From: JAJPHF01 sp035293805 | GTDB taxonomy: Bacteria > Chloroflexota > UBA6077 > JAJPHF01 | Length of the DNA: 64,000 nucleotides | Reading direction: 5' to 3' | Assembly: GCA_035293805.1 (NCBI GenBank) | Contig: DATGMD010000031.1 | Location: forward strand, 186,001 to 250,000 | Shown here: positions 50,295 to 58,328 of the stretch, piece after piece | Position numbering within the stretch: position 1 is the stretch's first letter | Layout of the letters: every line of letters starts with the position of its first letter | Position numbers and translations under genes: made by a program | The notes under the pieces: model-generated | What the model was told of the DNA's origin: nothing | The model's input: the letters and a program-made list of their open reading frames with translations, nothing else | Database searches by the model: none

Positions 50295-51019
50295 CACCGT
50301 ACGGCCGCCAGCGCCTCGTCCAGGCGCACCGCGCCGTCGTAGAGCGCTTTGCCGACGATGGCGCCCTCGGCGCCGAGCGCCCGGAGCCGCCGCAGGTGCT
50401 CGACGTGGGCCACGCCGCCGGAGGCGATGACGGGCACTCGGGCCGCCGCAACCACCGCCGCCAGGCTGGCGTAGTTCGGCTCCGTGAGCGTGCCGTCCCG
50501 CCCGATATCCGTGAAGATGACGCGCTGCACGCCCCAATCGGCCACCTGCGCCACCAGCGTGGTCGCCGCCACGCTGGACCCGCTCAGCCAGCCGCGCGTC
50601 GCCACCAGCCCGTCGCGCGCGTCCACGCCCAGCACCAGGCGCGGCCCCAGCGCGGCCGCCAGCTCCCGCGCCAGCGCGGGGTTCTCGATGGCCGCCGTGC
50701 CCACGATCACGCGCTCGGCCCCCGCCGCGAGTGCCGCCTCCGCGGCGGCGCGCGTGCGCAGGCCGCCGCCGAACTCCACGGGGATCGCCACGGCCGCCGC
50801 GATGGCGGCAAGCGTGGCCAGGTGTGCCGGCGCGCCCGCGCGGGCACCATCCAGGTCCACGACGTGCAGGCGCGGCGCGCCGCCGTCCGCCCACGCCCGC
50901 GCCACGGCCACCGGATCGTCGCCGTAGACCGTCTCGCGCGCGTAGTCGCCCTGGTACAGGCGCACGGGCCGGCCGCCGCGCAGGTCGATGGCGGGAATTA
51001 CCTCGAAGTGTCGAGTCAC
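50282..51019 (-). CDS. hisA: Phosphoribosylformimino-5-aminoimidazole carboxamide ribotide isomerase
   Basis: 245 residues in a (beta/alpha)8 fold. VIPAIDLRGGRPVRLYQGDY carries the first catalytic aspartate, V-D-L-D-G-A the second region, F-G-G-G-L-R-T the phosphate loop, and I-F-T-D-I-G-R-D-G-T the second half. It isomerises ProFAR to PRFAR in histidine synthesis. The start GTG 51019 lies 6 nt after TATAAT (51031-51026 on the minus strand) and has no ribosome binding site, so the mRNA is probably leaderless. First gene of the hisA-F-IE operon. Its end is encoded by heptamer repeat DNA. Confidence 0.95.
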   Translation of the reverse strand: MTRHFEVIPAIDLRGGRPVRLYQGDYARETVYGDDPVAVARAWADGGAPRLHVVDLDGARAGAPAHLATLAAIAAAVAIPVEFGGGLRTRAAAEAALAAGAERVIVGTAAIENPALARELAAALGPRLVLGVDARDGLVATRGWLSGSSVAATTLVAQVADWGVQRVIFTDIGRDGTLTEPNYASLAAVVAAARVPVIASGGVAHVEHLRRLRALGAEGAIVGKALYDGAVRLDEALAAVRCAEC

Positions 51020-51025
51020 GCAGTG

Positions 51026-51031
51026 ATTATA
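51026..51031 (-). promoter_or_regulatory. Consensus -10 box TATAAT, leaderless hisA
   Basis: Minus-strand TATAAT at 51031-51026 with 6 nt to GTG 51019. The expected RNA start coincides with the start codon. No -35 match is obvious. Confidence 0.6.
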
Positions 51032-51062
51032 GAGGACCGCCGGCCCGGCGCCGCCGCGCCGG

Positions 51063-52130
51063 CTAGCTGCCCGCCACCTGCCGCACGAACCCGCTCTGCT
51101 CTAGCTCGCGCAGCAGGTGGTCGTCGTAGAAGTCCTGCGGCGGGATGTCCTTCGCCTTCGGGTCGGTGTCCACGAGCGCGTACTGGACGACCGTCTCCAT
51201 CGCCTCGCGCGTCGGGTAGGGCGGCATGTCGTAGCGCTTGCTGAAGATCTCCCACGTTTGCTCGGCCACGTCGCGGTCGTCGAGATTCGTGTACTTGGCG
51301 ATCACGCTGGTGCCGCGCTCGCGGTCCGTCCGCAGCAAGTGGACGGCCTCGACGTAGGCTTTCAGGTACTTGCGGACTGTATCCGGATTGCTGGCGACGT
51401 AGCTCTTGGTGCTCACCGTCCCGCCAAACGGCCAGGGGATGCCCAGGTCGGCTAGATCGACGAGGATGTGCATGCCGGCCTTGAGCGCTTCCAGGTGGTT
51501 GGGCGGGCCGGAGATGGCGGCGCTGACCCGGCCGGCGACCAGCCCCGCGATCGTCTCGGGCACCCCGCCGGTTTGGAGCACCTGCACGTCCTGGTCGGGC
51601 TCCAGGCCGGCCTTCCGCAGCGCCAGCCGCATGAACGTGTCCGTCAACGTGCCTAGCCGCGTGACGCCTGCCGTCTTGCCCCGCAGGTCGTCCAGCCGCT
51701 GTATCTCTGGCCGCGCGAGGACGAACAGCACGGGCCGGTTCACGGCGCTCGTGATCCAGACGACCTCGCCGCCCTGCACGTACGCGCTCATCGACGCGGG
51801 CGCCGCTAGCTCGCCGAACCGAATCTCGCCGGAGAGCAGCGACTGAATCATCGTGGGTCCGCTGGCGATGTAGGTGATCTCGGCGTCCAGCCCGTACTTC
51901 TCGAAGAGGCCCGCCTCCTTCGCCATCCACGGCGCGGCGAAGCCGCCCGAGGGAGTCGCGTAGGCCACCCGCACGTGCTCCAGCGATGGCGGCGCGGTGG
52001 GCGCGGCGGTCGGCGCTTGGGCCGCGCCGACCGTGGGCGCCGACGGCGCATCGGCCCGCGGCGGCGCGGCGCCCGACGGCCCGCAGCCCGCCAGGACCAG
52101 GGCCACGATACCGAGCAGGGCAAGTCGCAT
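51063..52130 (-). CDS. ABC-type substrate-binding lipoprotein, NMT1/SsuA-like
   Basis: 355 residues. The signal peptide ends LVLAGC (Cys16); a Pro/Ala/Thr linker runs to about residue 50. Lobe 1 starts V-R-V-A-Y-A-T-P-S-G-G-F-A-A-P-W-M-A-K-E-A-G-L-F. Lobe 2 includes DDLRGKTAGVTRLGTLTDTF, and a long helical tail follows (KYLKAYVEAVHLLRTDR). It is related to sulfonate/nitrate/pyrimidine binding proteins but has no permease or ATPase nearby. The upstream promoter region holds a -10 at 52195. The ligand is unknown. Divergent from the amidohydrolase at 52316. Confidence 0.85.
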   Translation of the reverse strand: MRLALLGIVALVLAGCGPSGAAPPRADAPSAPTVGAAQAPTAAPTAPPSLEHVRVAYATPSGGFAAPWMAKEAGLFEKYGLDAEITYIASGPTMIQSLLSGEIRFGELAAPASMSAYVQGGEVVWITSAVNRPVLFVLARPEIQRLDDLRGKTAGVTRLGTLTDTFMRLALRKAGLEPDQDVQVLQTGGVPETIAGLVAGRVSAAISGPPNHLEALKAGMHILVDLADLGIPWPFGGTVSTKSYVASNPDTVRKYLKAYVEAVHLLRTDRERGTSVIAKYTNLDDRDVAEQTWEIFSKRYDMPPYPTREAMETVVQYALVDTDPKAKDIPPQDFYDDHLLRELEQSGFVRQVAGS

Positions 52131-52194
52131 GGCGATCCCCCCGTGTAACGGCGTCGCCGCCGGGCAGGCGTGTGCCGCGCCGGGACGTTACGCC

Positions 52195-52200
52195 ATTATA
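52195..52200 (-). promoter_or_regulatory. -10 box TATAAT for binding protein gene
   Basis: Minus-strand TATAAT at 52200-52195, about 64 nt before ATG 52130. No clear -35. Forms a divergent pair with the promoter at 52230. Confidence 0.5.
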
Positions 52201-52229
52201 TCCAGGCCCCGGCCCGGCCGCCCGGCGCG

Positions 52230-52258
52230 TTGACGCGGCGGCGCGGGCATTGGACAAT
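52230..52258 (+). promoter_or_regulatory. Promoter TTGACG-17-GACAAT for amidohydrolase
   Basis: TTGACG (52230-52235) and GACAAT (52253-52258) with 17 nt between. The start would lie near 52265, 50 nt before ATG 52316. Lies back-to-back with the minus -10 at 52195. Confidence 0.5.
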
Positions 52259-52315
52259 AAGGCTCGGCGGGACCGCGCTCGGGCGCCGATCTGCCCCGCC
52301 GGGAAGGACCACCGG

Positions 52316-53293
52316 ATGATCGTCGATTGCCACACGCACTACCTGCCGACACCCCTATTGGAAGCGCTGCGTGCCGCTAAGGCGGGTACGCCGATGGGAC
52401 CGTTCCTCGCGCACCCGCTCGACCGCCTCGACGAGCAGCTGCGGATCCTCGACGCCGAGGAGATCGACCGCGCCCTGCTCACCTACTCGATGCTGCTGGA
52501 GCCGGCTATCGCCGCGGCCGGCATGTCGCGGGCGGACGGCGTCCGGCTCGCCAACGACGCGATGGCCGCCGCCATTCGTCAGTTCCCCGACCGCTTCCTG
52601 GGCGCCGCGGCGGTCGACTCCGCGGCCGGCGCGGCGGCCATCCCGGAGCTCGACCGCGCGGTCGGCCAGCTCGGCATGCGGGCCGTCCACATGGTCACGA
52701 ACTACGATGGCGTGTTTCTCGATTCGCCCACGTTCTGGCCGATCTACCGCCGTGCCGAGGAGCTGGGCGTGCCCGTGATGGTCCACCCCACGGGGCCGAA
52801 GGGCTGGTCGGCACTCCAGGCCAACATGGAGGCCGACTGGATCGCCGCCGAGCTAGGCTCGCCGCTCGACACGACGCTGTCGATTGCGCGCATGATCATG
52901 CGCGGCGTCTTCGACGAGTTCCGCCAGCTCCGCATCTGCTTCTGCCACCTGGGCGGCTTCATGCCCATGCTGGCCGGGCGGCTCGACACCAACTACGAGA
53001 TGTACCGCACGGTCCTCGGGCCGGAGGGCGCCAACGCGCTCGGCGTCATGCGGCGGGCCAGCGACTACTTTGGGCGCTACTATGTGGACATCCACTCGAT
53101 GGACACCCCGGCCATCGAGTGCGCGCTGAAGACCGTGGGGCCCGACCGGATCGTCTTTGGCTCGGACTTCCCGTACAACCCGCCCACCGTCGGTATTCGT
53201 TTTGCCAAGGAGCGGCTAGCCGCGCTCGACGCGCCCCAGGCCGTGAAGGACCGCATCGCGCGCGAGAATGCGCGGGTGCTACTGAAGCTCTGA
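52316..53293 (+). CDS. Amidohydrolase family 2 (ACMSD-like)
   Basis: 325 residues from ATG 52316 behind GGAAGGACC. Metal ligands and catalytic residues: I-V-D-C-H-T-H (H-x-H), a histidine in V-M-V-H-P-T-G, one in F-C-H-L-G-G and aspartate in F-G-S-D-F-P-Y. It is closer to the consensus than the copies at 15850 and 16897 and is similar in size. ACMSD relatives decarboxylate or hydrolyse aromatic acids. Divergent from an NMT1-type binding protein; linkage of uptake and processing is plausible but unproven. Confidence 0.9.
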   Translation: MIVDCHTHYLPTPLLEALRAAKAGTPMGPFLAHPLDRLDEQLRILDAEEIDRALLTYSMLLEPAIAAAGMSRADGVRLANDAMAAAIRQFPDRFLGAAAVDSAAGAAAIPELDRAVGQLGMRAVHMVTNYDGVFLDSPTFWPIYRRAEELGVPVMVHPTGPKGWSALQANMEADWIAAELGSPLDTTLSIARMIMRGVFDEFRQLRICFCHLGGFMPMLAGRLDTNYEMYRTVLGPEGANALGVMRRASDYFGRYYVDIHSMDTPAIECALKTVGPDRIVFGSDFPYNPPTVGIRFAKERLAALDAPQAVKDRIARENARVLLKL

Positions 53294-53299
53294 GCCAGC

Positions 53300-53305
53300 T
53301 ACAAT
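53300..53305 (+). promoter_or_regulatory. -10 box TACAAT 6 nt before lipoprotein start
   Basis: TACAAT ends 6 nt before ATG 53312. The same spacing is seen at hisA and at GTG 12437. The intervening GAGGTT could also be a ribosome binding site for ATG 53315 if the RNA starts earlier. Confidence 0.45.
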
Positions 53306-53311
53306 GAGGTT

Positions 53312-54040
53312 ATGATGCTAGCTCTTGAGCGTCTGCGCGTCTGGCGCCGCCGGCGCGGGCGCCGTGCGCGGGCCGCCACGCGCGCGTGCCGCCGCGCCGC
53401 CGCGAGCTGCGTCCTGCTCGGGGCGCTCGCCGCGGCCTGTGGCCCGTCCGCCGCGGCCGGCCCGCCGGCCCCCTCGCGGGTTGGCTACGAGCGGCTGCAA
53501 CAGGCCTACGCTGTGTGGCAGCTGCTAGACCGCGCTCGGGAGACCACGGCGCAGCTCAAGACCTGGCGAGAACTCGATCCCGAGACGGGCAGCAGCTGGG
53601 ACTACGCCATCCCGAATCGCAGCCATTACCGCTTCTTCGCCATGGACGGGCAGCTACATGAGGGCTACGAGAGCGACGAGACCGACTGCTGGCTGCGCGA
53701 CGACGGCGCCTGGGACCGGCGGCCGATCGGCCGCCGGCCGCCGGTGGCCGCGGCGCTGGCCGACGACCTGTTTGGCGGCGCGGTGCGCATTGTCGCCGAG
53801 GATGTCACTGACCTCGACGGCGTGCCAGTACAGGTGGTGCGCTTCAGCCAGCGGGCCGGCGACCGCCGCTGGTCCACGCTGGCGCAGGACCGCGAGGTCC
53901 GGGTCTGGATCGCGGTCGACGACGCGCTGCCCCGCCGCGTGGAGGTCGCCACCCCCAGCTTCGCCGCCCCGGAGCGCTCCAGCGTCCGTGTGTTGAGCGA
54001 CTTCGACGAGCCGCTCGACGTCGACTCGCCCTGCTCGTAG
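53312..54040 (+). CDS. Lipoprotein, 242 aa, unknown
   Basis: Two adjacent ATG codons at 53312 and 53315. The N-terminus has many arginines before a hydrophobic segment and a lipobox near L-A-A-A-C (about residue 43). The mature part has a helical region with RARETTAQLKTWRELDPETG and a beta-like C-terminal half (VQVVRFSQRAGDRRWSTLAQDREVRVW). The composition and mixture resemble the lipoprotein at 29364, without clear sequence identity. Possible LolA-like lipid carrier; uncertain. The -10 box at 53300 supports this start. Confidence 0.55.
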   Translation: MMLALERLRVWRRRRGRRARAATRACRRAAASCVLLGALAAACGPSAAAGPPAPSRVGYERLQQAYAVWQLLDRARETTAQLKTWRELDPETGSSWDYAIPNRSHYRFFAMDGQLHEGYESDETDCWLRDDGAWDRRPIGRRPPVAAALADDLFGGAVRIVAEDVTDLDGVPVQVVRFSQRAGDRRWSTLAQDREVRVWIAVDDALPRRVEVATPSFAAPERSSVRVLSDFDEPLDVDSPCS

Positions 54041-54114
54041 CGGCGCCGCGGCGGCCGGGCGCCGCGGCCGGAGCCCTGCGACTGCTCACCGCGGACCGGC
54101 GACAAGGAGGCGCC

Positions 54115-55077
54115 GTGCTCGTCGAGTGTGTGCCCAACTTCAGCGAGGGACGCGACCGGGCGACGATCGCCGCTCTGCAGGACGCGGTGCGGAGCGTCGA
54201 CGGCGCCCGACTCCTCGACACGCACTCCGACGCCGATCACCACCGGACGGTGCTCACCTTCGCGGGTCCGCCGGGCGCCGTCGCCGAGGCGGCGTTTCGC
54301 GCGGTGCGCGAGGCAGCCGCGCGCATCGATCTGCGCGCCCACCGCGGCGTTCACCCGCGTATCGGCGCCGCGGACGTGGTGCCGTTCGTCCCGCTGGGTG
54401 ATGCGCCCATGGCGCTCTGCGTGGAGCTAGCCGTCGCGCTCGGTGCGCGGCTCGGCAGCGAGCTGGGCCTGCCCGTCTACCTGTATGGCGAGGCCGCGCG
54501 CCGCCCCGAGCGCCGTGTGCTGGCGAACGTGCGGCGAGGCGAGTACGAGGCCCTGGTCGCCGCGATCGCCAGCGATCCTGCCCGCACGCCGGACTTCGGC
54601 CCGGCGGCGCTCGGTCCCGCCGGCGCTGTCGCCGTGGGCGCTCGCGGTCCGCTCATCGCCTTCAACGTGCTGCTCGGCACGCCTGATGCGGCCGTCGCCC
54701 GGGCCGTCGCCCGCGCCGTGCGCGCCTCCAGCGGCGGGCTGCCTGGCGTGCAGGCGCTCGGCGTGTCCTGCTCGCGCCCGGGCGCCGTGCAGGTTACCAT
54801 GAACCTCACGATCCCCCGCCAGACCGGCCTCTGGGCCGCCTTCAGCGCCGTTCAGGCCGAGGCGGCCCGGCGCGGCGTCGCCGTGCTGGAGAGCGAGCTA
54901 GTGGGCCTGGTGCCCGCCGAGGTCGCCCTGGACGCCGCGGCGAAGGCGCTCGCCTTGCCTCGGCTCGGCCCGCGCCAGGTGCTCGAGCTAGCCTACGCCT
55001 GGCCCACGGGCGCATGGCCCGACGCGGTGGCGCCCCGCGACGCCGCGGGCGGCCCCGCGGGCCTCGAAACCGCCTGA
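54115..55077 (+). CDS. ftcD: Glutamate formimidoyltransferase
   Basis: 320 residues from GTG 54115 behind AAGGAGGCGCC. N-terminal and C-terminal FTCD domains are visible: V-E-C-V-P-N-F-S-E-G-R-D at the very start, then D-A-D-H-H-R-T-V-L-T-F, L-R-A-H-R-G-V-H-P-R-I-G-A-A-D-V-V-P-F and L-P-V-Y-L-Y-G-E-A-A-R. It transfers the formimino group of formiminoglutamate to tetrahydrofolate in histidine breakdown; the cyclodeaminase domain is absent. No hut genes are nearby. The next small gene starts 13 bp downstream. Confidence 0.9.
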   Translation: MLVECVPNFSEGRDRATIAALQDAVRSVDGARLLDTHSDADHHRTVLTFAGPPGAVAEAAFRAVREAAARIDLRAHRGVHPRIGAADVVPFVPLGDAPMALCVELAVALGARLGSELGLPVYLYGEAARRPERRVLANVRRGEYEALVAAIASDPARTPDFGPAALGPAGAVAVGARGPLIAFNVLLGTPDAAVARAVARAVRASSGGLPGVQALGVSCSRPGAVQVTMNLTIPRQTGLWAAFSAVQAEAARRGVAVLESELVGLVPAEVALDAAAKALALPRLGPRQVLELAYAWPTGAWPDAVAPRDAAGGPAGLETA

Positions 55078-55090
55078 GAGGAACCTGCTC

Positions 55091-55306
55091 ATGGCCGACG
55101 CCACCGCTCCCCAGCCGGCGCCGACGCCCGACCCCGCCGTCGTGGACGCCGTGCGCCGGGTCTACGACGATCTGAAGACCCTGCTCGCCCGCGACGACCT
55201 GCCGCCCGGCTTGCGGCGCAACGCCGTGCAGGCGCTGTCCGCCGTCTGGATGATGATGGGCGACCTCGCCCTCGACTACGAGATGCTGTACGACCTCGGC
55301 GTCTGA
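55091..55306 (+). CDS. Small protein, 71 aa, downstream of ftcD
   Basis: ATG 55091 lies 13 bp after ftcD, with GAGAGGAAC upstream. After a Pro/Ala-rich start, residues 16-71 are helical (DAVRRVYDDLKTLLARDD, then AVQALSAVWMMMGDLALDYE), with no signal or membrane segment. I do not recognise a family. Co-transcription with ftcD suggests a partner role. It ends 2 nt before the convergent beta-lactamase-like gene. Confidence 0.6.
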   Translation: MADATAPQPAPTPDPAVVDAVRRVYDDLKTLLARDDLPPGLRRNAVQALSAVWMMMGDLALDYEMLYDLGV

Positions 55307-55308
55307 CG

Positions 55309-56640
55309 CTAGCGGTTCCCCGGCGGGGGCGGCGTGGCCGTCGGCGTCGGCGAATGCCAGGGGCGAGCGGTGGGGAACACCACCGGCGTCGTGGCCGGCG
55401 GCTGCCAGCGCCGCGCCGTCGGGCGAGGCGGTACGGGCGTCGCGGTCGAAGTGGCGCTTTGGGTGGGCGTGGCGGTCGGGGCCGCGGCCGCTGCCAGCAA
55501 GTAGTCGTACACCGCGCGTGTGAGCGCCGCCTCCGCCTCGACCACCGCGCCGTAGTCCCACGCGTCCTCGGCCAGCAAGGCGATGACGAACGGCGCGTCG
55601 GGCGCGTACACGATCCCCACGTCGTGGACGATCCCGCCCAGGTTCCCCGTCTTGTGGGCCACGCGCGTGCCGGGCGGCAGGTGCGCGGGTAGGCGGTCGT
55701 TCACCCGCTGCTCCAGGAGCAGGTCACGCATGGCCGCCGTGCTGCTGTCGCTCGGCTCGTGGCCGCGCGCGATCAGCTCGAGCAGCCGTAGCATGTCGCG
55801 CGGCGACGTCGAGAGCCGGTCCCCGCCGAGGTGCGTTTCCAGCAGGTCGAGATCCCGCGCCGTCGCGTTCAGGCTCGCCCAGCCCACGCGATCGGCCAGC
55901 ATGTTCGCCGTCGCGTTGTCGCTGATAGCGATCATGCGCTCCAGCGCGTCCGCGATACTCACCGAGGCCCCGACCGGCAGGTCGAGCGTGCCCAGGTCCA
56001 GATCGGCGTAGTGCGGCGTGAGGACCAGCCGCTCGGCCAGGTCGAGCCGGCCCGCGTCCCGCTGCCGAAAGACCTCGTACATGACCGGCAGCTTGAACAG
56101 GCTGGCCGCGGGGAACTCGCGGTCCGCGTTCAACAGGGCGCCCTCGCCGCTGTCGAGCGCCTTCACGGCCACGCCGAACACACCCTGCACGCCGCCTAGG
56201 TGCTGCTCCACGAGGCCTGCCAGCCCGGGCGAGACGACGAGCGGCGGCTGGTCGGGCGCCGGCTCCGGCGCCACGTCCGCTGCCTGCATCGGCAGCCGAT
56301 AGGCGCGTCGTAGCGGCTGCGTCGCTAGGGCGGCCGGGGTGGCCGCGAGCGCCAGCGGGCTCGCGGTGGGCGACTCGACCTCGGCGCCGCTGGGGGTGGG
56401 CGGCTCCGGTGGCGGCTCGTCCACCTCTTGCGCCGCCGCCACCCCGGCCACGAGCCCGCCGAGCATGCCGCCGGCGCGTGCGGCTGGGGCGATGGCCGCC
56501 GGCGGGGCGACCCCAGCAGTGGCGGCGGGCCCCGGAGCGTCCGCGCGAGCCGCCCCGCGTGGGGCTGGCGTCGGGGTCGGCGCCGCGCAGCCCGCGGCAA
56601 GCGCGACGGCGAGCGCCACGCTCAGCGCCTGGCCGCGCAT
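55309..56640 (-). CDS. Class A beta-lactamase-fold serine hydrolase, lipoprotein
   Basis: 443 residues from ATG 56640. A lipobox ends LAAGC (Cys18). A long Pro/Ala linker runs to about residue 135. The catalytic domain has S180-L-F-K183 (SxxK), S240-D-N242 (SDN) and K330-T-G332 (KTG). The segment at 268-272 (E-T-H-L-G) lies where the class A Glu166 loop would be, without the usual Asn170, so lactam hydrolysis is doubtful. It may be a peptidoglycan- or antibiotic-related hydrolase. A Pro/Thr-rich C-terminal tail (about 390-443) is extra. Only a weak ribosome binding site precedes the ATG. Confidence 0.75.
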   Translation of the reverse strand: MRGQALSVALAVALAAGCAAPTPTPAPRGAARADAPGPAATAGVAPPAAIAPAARAGGMLGGLVAGVAAAQEVDEPPPEPPTPSGAEVESPTASPLALAATPAALATQPLRRAYRLPMQAADVAPEPAPDQPPLVVSPGLAGLVEQHLGGVQGVFGVAVKALDSGEGALLNADREFPAASLFKLPVMYEVFRQRDAGRLDLAERLVLTPHYADLDLGTLDLPVGASVSIADALERMIAISDNATANMLADRVGWASLNATARDLDLLETHLGGDRLSTSPRDMLRLLELIARGHEPSDSSTAAMRDLLLEQRVNDRLPAHLPPGTRVAHKTGNLGGIVHDVGIVYAPDAPFVIALLAEDAWDYGAVVEAEAALTRAVYDYLLAAAAAPTATPTQSATSTATPVPPRPTARRWQPPATTPVVFPTARPWHSPTPTATPPPPGNR

Positions 56641-56827
56641 CGCCACTCTCGTTAGTCCGCCCACCGTGCTTCCGGTCCCCGCACCGCCCGCCGCGTCCAG
56701 CCCACGCCGAGCATGGCACCCTTGGGGCGCCGTGTCAATGGGGCTGAGCCGCCACCGCCGCGGTCCGTGACGCGACGGCGACGCGCGCCGTCGCCCCGGG
56801 ACGCGGCTTTGCCCGCCATAGCCCGCG

Positions 56828-57538
56828 TCAGGCGCGGTACAGCGCCTCGACGAACCCGCTCGCTTCGAGCCGTTGCAGCACCGTCTGGTCGAGCAGCTGA
56901 TTCGGGTCGAGGCTTGCCGCCCGCGGGTCGGCGGCGGCCGCGAGCAGCGGGGCCAGGTCGTCGGCCGAGAGGTACGGTATCCGTTCGAAATGGGGTGTTT
57001 CGCCGCTGGCGGGCGCCGATAATCCTTCGCGGGCCAGCGCCGCCGCCGTGGTGTCGGGCTGCGTCTCCACGCTGTGGATCCCCTCCAGCACACCGCGCAG
57101 GAAGCGCTCCATGATCGGCTCGCGGCTCGTGGCCAGCGGCCGCAGGGTGACGACCGCGAGATCCGGCTGCCCGCCCAGGACGACGACGTCGATGCCGTTC
57201 GCGGCCCGAGCGACCAGCGTCGCGTCGAGCGGGGTCAGAAAGATCTGCGCCGCCGAGGCCAAGAGGTAAGTGTACGCGGTGTCCGCGTCTGGCAGCGCCT
57301 GTAGCTCCACGTTCAACCCGTTGCGCGTAAACGCGCCCTCATCCCGCGCTACCCAGTACGGTAGCAGAGCCGCGGTCTTGCCGACGTAGACGACTTGCAG
57401 CGGTTCCAGCGGGGGCGCGACCTGGCGCGGCGGGTCCGCGGCCGCGGGCGCGGGCGTCGCGGCCGGGCGGCAGGCCAGTGCCGTCAGGGCGAGCAAGAGC
57501 CAGGCTGCGAGCGCGCGCTGCCCGCTACGGACGCTCAC
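56828..57538 (-). CDS. Shortened NMT1/SsuA-like binding lipoprotein
   Basis: 236 residues, against about 330 for family members. A lipobox ends ALAC (Cys23). Lobe 1 is normal: V-V-Y-V-G-K-T-A-A-L-L-P-Y-W-V-A-R-D-E-G-A-F, then I-D-V-V-V-L-G-G-Q-P-D-L-A-V-V-T-L-R. The next residues jump to the helical tail (PIMERFLRGVLEGIHSVETQ), missing most of lobe 2. The frame stays open, so it looks like an in-frame internal deletion of about 90-100 codons. Ligand binding is probably lost or changed. The start ATG 57538 overlaps the stop of the NHLP peptide gene at 57535. Confidence 0.6.
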   Translation of the reverse strand: MSVRSGQRALAAWLLLALTALACRPAATPAPAAADPPRQVAPPLEPLQVVYVGKTAALLPYWVARDEGAFTRNGLNVELQALPDADTAYTYLLASAAQIFLTPLDATLVARAANGIDVVVLGGQPDLAVVTLRPLATSREPIMERFLRGVLEGIHSVETQPDTTAAALAREGLSAPASGETPHFERIPYLSADDLAPLLAAAADPRAASLDPNQLLDQTVLQRLEASGFVEALYRA

Positions 57539-57717
57539 TGCGACGCCTCCGCGCCCGCGGGCTCTGGTGGCCCGGCCCTGCCCAGCAGCGCGGCCTTCTC
57601 CGTCGCCGTCAACTCGTAGCTCGCCAGAGCCGCGTCGGGGTGGGTGCGTAATAGCTCCCGAAACGCCTCGTCCCGCAGCGCGCGGTGCATGACTCGCTCG
57701 ACCTCCTGAATCGCCAT
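57535..57717 (-). CDS. NHLP/Os1348-like small peptide, 60 aa
   Basis: ATG 57717 is preceded by GGAGGGACG. The 60-residue product follows M-A-I-Q-E-V-E-R-V-M-x-R-A-L-R-D-E-A-F-R-E-L-L-R-T-H-P-D-A-A-L-A-S-Y-E-L-T-A-T-E-K-A-A-L-L-G: the DE-x-F-x-x-L-L-x-x-P-x-x-A-L and L-T-x-x-E-x-x-A-L core of Os1348/Franean1_4349 NHLP-clan proteins. Fifteen residues follow the core (R-A-G-P-P-E-P-A-G-A-E-A-S-Q). The stop overlaps the start of the shortened binding protein (ATGA), so translation is coupled. No modification enzyme is present. Better match to the family than the gene at 1092. Confidence 0.7.
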   Translation of the reverse strand: MAIQEVERVMHRALRDEAFRELLRTHPDAALASYELTATEKAALLGRAGPPEPAGAEASQ

Positions 57718-57854
57718 CGTCCCTCCGTGCCCGGTCCGCGCCGGGCTGGCCTTATAGCCTACCGCCCGGCGGCAGTATCGCGCCAGGCGCCGGGGAGTGG
57801 CACGGAACCTGCGATAGCCTAGTAGCTGCCTGCTGATCTCGAAAGGAGCGCCCG

Positions 57855-58064
57855 ATGGCCGCGGACTCTGCCCCGCCTGCCGCGTCGTGTCCCCCCCATC
57901 ACTGGCTCATCGAGCGCGACGACATGGGCCGTGACCGCTGGGCCTGCCAGAAGTGCGGCCTCGTCCGCGCCGACGGAGGGGGCCGCGCCGATACGCGCCG
58001 CCTCTCAAATGTCTGTACTTGGAGCCGCGACGAGGTCGTCCTGCTCGACGTCGATCCCGAGTAG
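57855..58064 (+). CDS. Small zinc-ribbon-like protein, 69 aa
   Basis: ATG 57855 follows AAAGGAGCGCCCG. The protein has Cys12 and histidines in SCPPHHW, then C-Q-K-C-G-L-V-R about 20 residues later. These ligands can hold a small zinc site. The tail is acidic (VVLLDVDPE). No membrane segment. I do not recognise a named family. It is a single gene between divergent NHLP and GlcG-like units. Confidence 0.6.
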   Translation: MAADSAPPAASCPPHHWLIERDDMGRDRWACQKCGLVRADGGGRADTRRLSNVCTWSRDEVVLLDVDPE

Positions 58065-58220
58065 TCGTCCCTGGTCGCGTCCCCAATCCATCGCTGTCCA
58101 GTGGCTCTCGGATCACTGTCTATCCGCCTCCCGCCCGCAGTCGTTCCCTCCTTCGCGACCGCTGCGCCCCGCCACCTCAGCCCACGGCCCTGCCTCCTGC
58201 GGCGAGCGGCGCCGCGGGGC

Positions 58221-58249
58221 TTGACACCTCGCGACGCGCCGCCTATCGT
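58221..58249 (+). promoter_or_regulatory. Promoter TTGACA-17-TATCGT
   Basis: TTGACA (58221-58226) and TATCGT (58244-58249) have a 17-nt spacer, 80 nt before ATG 58329. The -10 is not ideal, the -35 is perfect. Confidence 0.6.
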
Positions 58250-58328
58250 GGCCGCGTAACGCATCAAGCCGGCGCGGGCCGCCACCGGGCCGGCCCGCGC
58301 CGGCTCACCGTGTGGAGGAGGAGGGCAC

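Noticed and set aside
53665..54354. A minus-strand 229-codon frame across the lipoprotein and ftcD junction
   Set aside because: It runs opposite two supported genes and has no domain or ribosome binding site.
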